Assembly (NCBI GenBank): GCA_049324695.1
Contig: JBMOMJ010000059.1
Location: 1-64,000, forward strand
DNA: 64,000 nucleotides
Direction: 5' to 3'
Source of the DNA: PMG-095 sp049324695
GTDB taxonomy: Bacteria; Myxococcota_A; Polyangia; Polyangiales; Polyangiaceae
Shown here piece by piece: positions 57,869-64,000 of the stretch. Each line of letters opens with the position of its first letter. Within the stretch, counting starts at the first letter, position 1. The position numbers and the translations under genes were made by a program. The notes below the pieces were generated by a model. That model worked only from the letters and a program-made list of their open reading frames with translations. It did no database searches and was not told where the DNA came from.

Positions 57869-59281
57869 ATGGCTAGCCTGGGTTCGGTTCGGGACGCCGC
57901 AGCGCGCATGCATGAAAGCGCCGCGCTGACGGGAGGTGTGCTCTCGCAACGCTACCGCATCGAGCGTCACATTCGCTCGAGCAACATGAGCCACGTCTAT
58001 GAGGGACTAGATCTCACGTTGCAGCGACGTGTCGCGGTGAAGATTCTGAACGAGGAGTGCCTAAACGAGCGCACCCTGTGTCGCTTTTTTCTCGAAGCAC
58101 GCATCGGCAGCTTGTTGAAGGACAACCCTCACACCGTAACGGTGACGGACATCGGCTTCAGTGGCAGCGCGACGCCCTACTTCGTAATGGACTACGTGAC
58201 GGGCGAAGATCTGGCGACGCACCTACGCCGGCGCAAACGGGTGAGCCCAGAGCGCGCCGTCAAGCTGGTGCTGGAACTGTGCACCGCCGTGAACGCACTG
58301 CACGATGCTGGAGTCGTGCACCGCGATTTGAAGCCGTCAAATGTCATGCTGACGGAGGCGGATCGCGTTTGCTTGATTGATTTTGGGGTGTGCAAGCTGA
58401 CAGAGTCCGATATTTCACTCACGCACACCGGCGAGCTCCTCGGATCACTCCACTACGTACCGCCGGAGCGCTGGATTGATCCGGATGATGCACGCTTGTG
58501 TGGCGACATTTGGGCGATCGCCGTGATTCTTTACGAGCTCTTGAGCGGTAGCCTGCCGTTCAAAGGTTCGAGTCAAGAGGCGCTCAAGCAGGCCGTTTTG
58601 AAGCAAGATCTCGAGCTTGCGTTGGATGAAGAAACGAACTTTCCCGAGCTCTCCACGGTGCTTCTCGTCGCGCTGCACAAAGACCCGCGCTACCGGTACG
58701 CGACCGTGCCCGACTTTGCGGCAGCGCTGAGCCGCGCCGCGTTCGACGCCGGTTTGCTCGATGAGCCCAGTTGGGCCGAACCCACGAAATCGGAACTTCG
58801 CGCAGACGAGCCAATGCGCGCAAGAGATTCGGCGAATGTCGCCGCAATCGGTCCCAGCGAAGCGGCGCCAAGTCGCCGTACGCGGCGCTGGCCACTCGGA
58901 GCGCTCGCAGCCGCTGGCATCGTCGCACTTGCCAGCAGTGCGCTACGTCCTGATCCGGCATCGACTGCGGCTCAGCCTGCCGAATCTTCAACGCCGGACG
59001 TGCCAGCCGCGTCGGTCGAGCCGCCGACGACTTTCAAAGCCGCGCCAGCTCCAGCTCCTATCGTGGATTCACCCCGGACAACACCGGCACCATCCACTGT
59101 CGCGGTTCGCGCTTCCAAGGCGAGAGTGTCGTCGAGCACGGCCCGGGTCGAACCAAACCTGCCTCGTCCGGCTGATCCGGTGTTTCCCGCGCCGCCTAGC
59201 GGGACGCGGGCGCCCGTGCCCACCTCGTCGTCGACGGGCAAGGCTCTCGATTTGACGCCTGCCGATCTCCGCCAGTTCTGA
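57869..59281 (+). CDS. Ser/Thr protein kinase (Hanks type) with C-terminal TM helix
   Basis: 470 residues from the ATG at 57869 (MASLGSVRD); the frame reaches 57806 and an ATG at 57908 also exists. The kinase domain has VAVKIL, the catalytic loop VVHRDLKPSN, LIDFGVCK and VPPERW. The Gly-rich loop is degenerate (HIRSSNMSHVYEG), with the usual GxGxxG Gly residues missing. After the kinase domain comes a helix (GALAAAGIVALASSAL) and a Pro/Ala/Ser-rich tail of about 110 residues with no recognised sensor domain. It is divergent from the LuxR-type gene and may signal to the lipoprotein locus. Confidence 0.92.
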   Translation: MASLGSVRDAAARMHESAALTGGVLSQRYRIERHIRSSNMSHVYEGLDLTLQRRVAVKILNEECLNERTLCRFFLEARIGSLLKDNPHTVTVTDIGFSGSATPYFVMDYVTGEDLATHLRRRKRVSPERAVKLVLELCTAVNALHDAGVVHRDLKPSNVMLTEADRVCLIDFGVCKLTESDISLTHTGELLGSLHYVPPERWIDPDDARLCGDIWAIAVILYELLSGSLPFKGSSQEALKQAVLKQDLELALDEETNFPELSTVLLVALHKDPRYRYATVPDFAAALSRAAFDAGLLDEPSWAEPTKSELRADEPMRARDSANVAAIGPSEAAPSRRTRRWPLGALAAAGIVALASSALRPDPASTAAQPAESSTPDVPAASVEPPTTFKAAPAPAPIVDSPRTTPAPSTVAVRASKARVSSSTARVEPNLPRPADPVFPAPPSGTRAPVPTSSSTGKALDLTPADLRQF

Positions 59282-59353
59282 GCAGAGCGGCGCGTCCCGG
59301 CTGGATGATTGAGCTCGCGAGTGTGCAGCGAAGCGAGATTCCCTGCCCAGTTC

Positions 59354-62086
59354 TCAGTCGAGTGGCTTGGTGATCAACGCTCGTAGCGCAACCGGATCGA
59401 ACGGCTTTTCGACTGTAACGTTGGGCACGCTCGCCAAAAATGCCGCGGCGCGAGCGCTGAATGCGCCGCCCGTCATGAAAATTACGAGTTTTCCGAGGCT
59501 CGCATCGAGGCGCACGAGTTCCTCGTAGAAATCCATTCCGCTCATCTCTGGCATCATCACGTCGCACAAGATGCGATCGAAGTGTTGCCTGTCGCGCAGC
59601 CGCGCCAGCGCGTCCGCAGCACGCGTTTCGACTACGACTTCGTGCCCGTGGAGGATGCGAGCCAGCAAACGACCCACCGTGGCTTCGTCATCGATTACCA
59701 ACACGCGTAGGGAGTTTGCTTTCTGCGTCGGAACCGGTGCAGGTACCGACGCGTGTTTATCCGAAGTGCTGCCCAGTGGAAGCCTTACGCGAAACGTCGA
59801 GCCATCGCCGACGGTGCTCTCGACCTCGATGCTGCCGCCCAGATCGCTGACGATGGAATGGCAAATCGGCAAACCCAGCCCAGTGCCTTCCCCCACCTTT
59901 TTGGTGGTGAAGAACGGGTCGAAGATGCGCTCCTGGATCTCGCCGTCCATGCCCTTACCGCTGTCGGACACTTCGACCACGACGTAGTCCGGCTCCGCCG
60001 AGCGGGTGGTGATGGTTATGAAGTTCGCTTCTGCGGCACCCTCCGTGATGGCTTGCGCGGCGTTCACGAACAGGTTCAAAAACAATTGAATCAAACGGCC
60101 TTCGTCGGCCACCACCGGCGGCAGCGGTGCAAAATCACGGCGTACGCGCGCGCGGTGCCGAATTTCGTGGTCGGCGAGCTCCAAGCTGCGCTCGATTACG
60201 ACGTGTAAATCGAGCGGACGACGCGAAACACCCTCGCTGCGGCTCAAGGAGCGGAGATCACGCACGATACGCACGATGCGATTTACACCATCGCGAGCGT
60301 CGGCCAACATGCGACGCAGCTCCTCGACGTCGAGCGCAGAGCCGCCCCCGCCTGCGCGTGCAGCCAACTCGTCATCCATCAATGCCAGGTTCGCGCTCAG
60401 GTAGGTCAACGGATTGTTGATTTCGTGACCAACTCCGGCGGCCAAGGTACCGAGCGAGGCCATGCGTTCCGCGACGAGCAGGCGCTGCTCGAGGGCGCGC
60501 TGCTCGGTAATGTCGCGTGATATTCCGGTCATGCGAAGCGGCGCACCGGAACTATCCCGCTCAGTGACTTTGCCGTGTACCTCGATCCAGCGCCAACCCC
60601 CGGCGCGCGTGGCATGCCGGTAGGTTGCGGACACGCTTGGCGTTTTGCCGGCAAAGTGGTCCAGAAAAGCCTGGCGAGCCGTGGCACCGTCCCCCGAATG
60701 AATCAGCGAGCGCGCTTTCTCGCTGGTGGCCATTTCTTCGACGCTGTAGCCAAAGCGCGCCGCCCAACGTGGATCCGCGTCGGTGCGACCCGTTGGTACA
60801 TCCAAACCCCAGGCGTACAACTCCGCACTTTCGAGAGCCAGCGCCAGTCGCGCTTCGCTTTGACGCAGCGCTTCGGCCGCTTCTTCTTGCGCCGTGACGT
60901 CGCGCATCATACCGAATTGGCCGGTAATACGCCCTTGAGCGTCGCGCGTGACCACCAAATCCACATCCGCTAGCAGGCGCGTTCCATCGACGCGTAAACG
61001 CGCAACACGAGACATGTGCAGACGACCTGCGTCATAAAGCGCGCGCAGCTGCCGCCGCCCTTCCAACGGATCGGGAAACAAGGCGCGCAACGGACGCCCA
61101 ATCAACTCCTGAGCTGGAGCGCGCACGATGGCGCACAGCGCGCGATTCACGCGAACCGGCCGCGCGTGCTCCAAAGCCCAAGCGGCCAGAGCGTCCTTAT
61201 CTGTACCAGCATTCCACTCGATCGGCTCGTCCAGCAGTGAGTAGTACACGCCGTTGACGTTCTCTTCGAACAGCACCTCGAGCTCGGTTTCGTGGCGCCG
61301 CACCGACTCGAGCTGGTCCTCGATGGCGCTAACGTCCCGGCTCACGCCCGCCAGGCGAACCGGCTTGCCCTCCGCGTCCCGCAAACAAACTGCAGTCGCG
61401 GCGATGCGTCGTGTCTCTCCTGCAGGCGTCACCAAACGGAACACGATGCTGAGCGGCTTCTCCGCCTGCACCACCTCGGCGTTGAAACGCGCCACGATTT
61501 TGCGATCCTCGAGATGCACCAGCGCTTCGAACTGTTCGAAGGTAGGCGGCTCCTCACCCTCCCAACCCATGATGCGGAACATCTGTCGCGACCAAGTGCC
61601 GGTGCCACTCGCGAGGTCGAGTTCCCAGTCGCCGATCTGGCCAATTTCCTGCGCGTGAGCGAGCCTTGCCTCACTGCGTTCCAGAGCTTGCATGGCCCGC
61701 TGTCGCGCGGTCTCGTCTCGAACCTGCGCGGCGCAACGGGCGAACCCATTGGGCCCAGGCTTCATCGGCACGAACGTCGCGCGCGCAAGCCCACCCACCA
61801 GCGGAGGTCCCTCGAAGTCGAAGGAACGCGGCTTGCCACTTCGCACTACCTCACGCAGGAACCCGAGCCAGCCCGCGTAGTGCGCAGGCGGCACCAGCGT
61901 GCGCAGATCGCTGCACTCGAGTTCGCTGGGACTCATGCCGAAGCGCGACGCTTGCGCTCGGTTGCACCACACGACAACGATGCGATCACCATCGAGCTCG
62001 ATGATCGACCAAGCATCAGGGTGGTCCTCAAGGATCTGCTCGAACGCGCTGGGTTCGTGCAAACTGGGTGATTCACTGAGGAGCAC
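59354..62086 (-). CDS. Hybrid PAS histidine kinase with C-terminal receiver
   Basis: 910 residues. Several PAS/PAC modules (about 15-530) are recognisable: AWSIIELDGDRIVVVWCN, IGQIGDWELDLASGTGTWS, RALCAIVRAPAQELIGRPL and a fourth near ESAELYAWGLDVPTGR. The HisKA H-box is ASLGTLAAGVGHEINNPLTY with the phospho-acceptor His. The HATPase has DSGKGMDGEIQERIFDPFF and GLGLPICHSI. The C-terminal receiver has RVLVIDDEATVGRLLARIL and the Asp in LCDVMMPEMSG. No transmembrane helix is visible, so it is a cytoplasmic sensor. It lies downstream of nothing on the left and follows the CheR-PAS gene by 68 nt on the same strand. Confidence 0.93.
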   Translation of the reverse strand: MLLSESPSLHEPSAFEQILEDHPDAWSIIELDGDRIVVVWCNRAQASRFGMSPSELECSDLRTLVPPAHYAGWLGFLREVVRSGKPRSFDFEGPPLVGGLARATFVPMKPGPNGFARCAAQVRDETARQRAMQALERSEARLAHAQEIGQIGDWELDLASGTGTWSRQMFRIMGWEGEEPPTFEQFEALVHLEDRKIVARFNAEVVQAEKPLSIVFRLVTPAGETRRIAATAVCLRDAEGKPVRLAGVSRDVSAIEDQLESVRRHETELEVLFEENVNGVYYSLLDEPIEWNAGTDKDALAAWALEHARPVRVNRALCAIVRAPAQELIGRPLRALFPDPLEGRRQLRALYDAGRLHMSRVARLRVDGTRLLADVDLVVTRDAQGRITGQFGMMRDVTAQEEAAEALRQSEARLALALESAELYAWGLDVPTGRTDADPRWAARFGYSVEEMATSEKARSLIHSGDGATARQAFLDHFAGKTPSVSATYRHATRAGGWRWIEVHGKVTERDSSGAPLRMTGISRDITEQRALEQRLLVAERMASLGTLAAGVGHEINNPLTYLSANLALMDDELAARAGGGGSALDVEELRRMLADARDGVNRIVRIVRDLRSLSRSEGVSRRPLDLHVVIERSLELADHEIRHRARVRRDFAPLPPVVADEGRLIQLFLNLFVNAAQAITEGAAEANFITITTRSAEPDYVVVEVSDSGKGMDGEIQERIFDPFFTTKKVGEGTGLGLPICHSIVSDLGGSIEVESTVGDGSTFRVRLPLGSTSDKHASVPAPVPTQKANSLRVLVIDDEATVGRLLARILHGHEVVVETRAADALARLRDRQHFDRILCDVMMPEMSGMDFYEELVRLDASLGKLVIFMTGGAFSARAAAFLASVPNVTVEKPFDPVALRALITKPLD

Positions 62087-62154
62087 CCCTCACAAAGTAC
62101 GCGTGGCGGCATCCGTCGGCAAGCGGCGATGCCGCCGTCACTGCTGAATGGCAG

Positions 62155-64000
62155 CTAACCTTTGTCGCTCGCTCCCCTATCCTCAATCATGAGGAGCACC
62201 ATCGTGGGCATGCGAGGCTGACTGACCATGCGGTGTGCGCTGACCCTCAGGTGACGGCCGCCAAAGCGTTGCGGAGTCGGCGGCAGATTGAATCGCTTTA
62301 ACTCGATACTTCCATCGAGCACGTGGCTCATGCTCTCGGTGAGATCCGGCACGTCCAAGAAACCGTCGCCGAGGCTCTGAAATGGTTCGCCCAGCGTGCG
62401 CTTCGCGTTCGTCCTGAAGATGTCGTAGAGCGCTTGGTTCGCGGTGACCACGCGTAACTCGGAGTCCAATACCGCCACCCCTGCTGGCAGCGCTTCAACC
62501 AGGCTCTCCGCGAAGCGCCGCGCCGCCTCGGCTGCCTGCTGCTCGCGCTTGATGCGATCGATGTCGATGAATGTCATCACCAGGCCGTCGATCACATTTT
62601 CCGCAGTTCGGTAGGGCATGATGCGCATCATGCGCCAGGCGCCTTCCTTGGTCAGGATCTCGCGTTCCTGAAAGACGAGACTGCGTAACACTTCGCGCGC
62701 ATCGTTCACGAGCTCCTCGTAACGCAGGTTGGCAGACAGATCCGAAATCGGGCGCCCGATGTCGGTATCGATCAAGCTGAACACCTTGCGCGCCTGCGTA
62801 GTGAAGCGCTTGATCGCGAGCCGGTCGTCCAGAAACACCGTCGCGACATCAGTGCTGTTGAGCAGGTTCTGCATGTCGTCGTTCGCCTGGGAAAGCGCGC
62901 GATTCCGCTCTTCCAGCTCGGAGTTTACTGTCTGCAGCTCCTCGTTCAGCGACTGCATCTCTTCGCGCGATGTCTCGAGCTCCTCATTCGCGCTCTGCAA
63001 CTCTTCGTTGGTCGACTGCAGCTCTTCGTTCGTACTCTTCAGCTCTTCGTTCGATGTCTCGAGCTCTTCGATCGTAGCCTGCAAGTTGTCGCGCGTGTGC
63101 TGCAGCTCGAGCTCGAGCTCGTTGATACGCGCATTCTGGCGCACCTGGTCTCCCTCCGCGCCGCCCTCGGCATCGAGATCGAGCTCGGGTTCCTGCTCGA
63201 AGCTCACTAGGAACATGCCGCGCACGAGCTCTGGCTCGTCGATCCGGCGTACGCTGAGTTTGACACGGATGAAGCTGCCGTTGCTCTTGACGCGCAGCCC
63301 TGGGCGCACGACGGGCTCGCTGCGCGTGAGAGCTTGGCGCAGTGCCGACGAGACATCCAGCCGCAAGCCTTCGCGCAGCATGCCGAAGATATTCGCTACC
63401 GGTTCACCCGCTGCGGGCTCGAGAAACTTGCCAGTGCGCCCGTGAAAGTAGGCGATATCTCCGCGTTCATTGATGAGCACGCTGGGCGGCGCGAGGTTCG
63501 TCAGCACCACGCGCTCTGCAATCGAGCTGAGCGCAGTCGGGCCACCGCGCGCCACGTCCAATCGAGGCCGCCCTGCGCGTGGTAGCCCTTGCCCGGTGGG
63601 TACTTCCGGGAACTCCGCTGGTGTTTCAGGGCGCGTGTCGCGACGGCGGAACAACTTGCACTTCTTATCGATGGCGACGAAGGCGTCGTCGAAGCTCGCG
63701 ATGCTCTCAGAGCTGCCCAAAAGCAATAGCCCGTCGGGTCGCAGCGCGTAGCTGAAGAGGCCAATCACGCGGCGTTGCAGCTCCGGCTCGAGATAAATCA
63801 GGAGATTGCGGCAAGACAGCAGGTCGAGCTTCGTAAACGGCGGATCTTTGATCACGTTCTGTGGGGCGAACACGATGCTTTCGCGGATTTCCTTGCTGAT
63901 GCGATAGCCCGTGTCCGTCTTCACGAAGAAGCGATCGAGCCGCTCGGGCGTCACGTGAGCATCGATGCTCAAGGGATAGCGACCTGCGCGCGCCACATCG
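62155..64000 (-). CDS. CheR-PAS fusion protein (partial, runs off window)
   Basis: At least 614 residues; the N-terminus lies beyond the right edge, where a CheB-like domain may precede it. The visible part begins with the C-terminal half of a CheR-type methyltransferase (KEIRESIVFAPQNVIKD, LLSCRNLLIYLEPELQRR, LFSYALRPDGLLLLGSSE). PAS-like domains follow, then a long coiled coil of TSNEELKSTNEELQSTNEEL type (about 295-370), and two more PAS domains. Such CheB/CheR-PAS proteins are common in sensory systems outside classical chemotaxis. The hybrid histidine kinase is 68 nt downstream on the same strand and is its probable partner. Confidence 0.9.
   Translation of the reverse strand, partial: DVARAGRYPLSIDAHVTPERLDRFFVKTDTGYRISKEIRESIVFAPQNVIKDPPFTKLDLLSCRNLLIYLEPELQRRVIGLFSYALRPDGLLLLGSSESIASFDDAFVAIDKKCKLFRRRDTRPETPAEFPEVPTGQGLPRAGRPRLDVARGGPTALSSIAERVVLTNLAPPSVLINERGDIAYFHGRTGKFLEPAAGEPVANIFGMLREGLRLDVSSALRQALTRSEPVVRPGLRVKSNGSFIRVKLSVRRIDEPELVRGMFLVSFEQEPELDLDAEGGAEGDQVRQNARINELELELQHTRDNLQATIEELETSNEELKSTNEELQSTNEELQSANEELETSREEMQSLNEELQTVNSELEERNRALSQANDDMQNLLNSTDVATVFLDDRLAIKRFTTQARKVFSLIDTDIGRPISDLSANLRYEELVNDAREVLRSLVFQEREILTKEGAWRMMRIMPYRTAENVIDGLVMTFIDIDRIKREQQAAEAARRFAESLVEALPAGVAVLDSELRVVTANQALYDIFRTNAKRTLGEPFQSLGDGFLDVPDLTESMSHVLDGSIELKRFNLPPTPQRFGGRHLRVSAHRMVSQPRMPTMVLLMIEDRGASDKG

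Overview
The window looks like chromosomal DNA from a high-GC myxobacterium, probably Myxococcota of the Polyangiales type. The pointers are lipoproteins with long Gly/Ser/Ala-rich stretches after the lipobox, Cys-rich modules with DNDGDG repeats, two Hanks-type kinases (one with the HRDVSP catalytic loop common in myxobacteria), several ECF sigma factors and large PAS/GGDEF/EAL and PAS/histidine kinase proteins. The sequence is a scaffold with a 100-N gap at 16315-16414. I found no rRNA, tRNA, CRISPR array, prophage or recognisable biosynthetic gene cluster.

Layout. 0.3-1.3 kb: a 5'-truncated DDE transposase and a 181-bp MITE-like element whose right end supplies the stop codon of the next gene. 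1.3-6.2 kb: two divergent modules, each pairing an ECF sigma factor with a Cys-rich lipoprotein that shares a TPNGCDCFGCC motif. 6.2-9.6 kb: thioredoxin, an AlkZ-like winged-helix protein and an alkaline phosphatase-superfamily lipoprotein. 9.8-13.1 kb: an operon of Ser/Thr kinase, PEGA-like membrane protein and Gly-rich lipoprotein. 13.4-16 kb: cydA and cydB, joined by a ladder of tandem overlapping mini-ORFs. 16-19 kb: repeat-rich DNA around a RAYT-like Y1 transposase. 19-24 kb: KTSC protein, beta-barrel protein, TipA-type MerR regulator, B12-binding radical SAM protein, DUF2461 protein. 24-31 kb: a dense accessory island with two ECF42-type sigma factors, each next to a YCII/DGPF protein, plus SRPBCC proteins, TfoX-like proteins and an ArsR/AHSA1 pair with two clear operators. 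31-41 kb: di-haem peroxidase, DUF1330 duplication, LysR, ECF sigma, SnoaL-like protein, PQQ-like propeller and a REC-PAS-GGDEF-EAL protein. 41-52 kb: HxlR, FabF, two DUF4139 paralogues, DoxX/LysR pair, a lipoprotein and Lon protease. 52-59 kb: three neighbouring lipoproteins (MORN, unknown, Sel1) that seem to share an undescribed C-terminal domain, followed by a LuxR-type regulator and a divergent Ser/Thr kinase; a common palindrome ATCCCCC-N4-GGGGGAT lies before the Sel1 operon and before the kinase. 59-64 kb: a hybrid PAS histidine kinase and a CheR-PAS protein that runs off the right edge.

The two most unusual signals are the cydA-cydB ladder (four self-contained overlapping mini-ORFs, a structure that would keep translational coupling whatever the repeat copy number) and the 52-59 kb lipoprotein/LuxR/kinase locus with its shared domain and shared palindrome. 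Functional statements come from motif recognition by eye and from knowledge of the families; no database search was possible.
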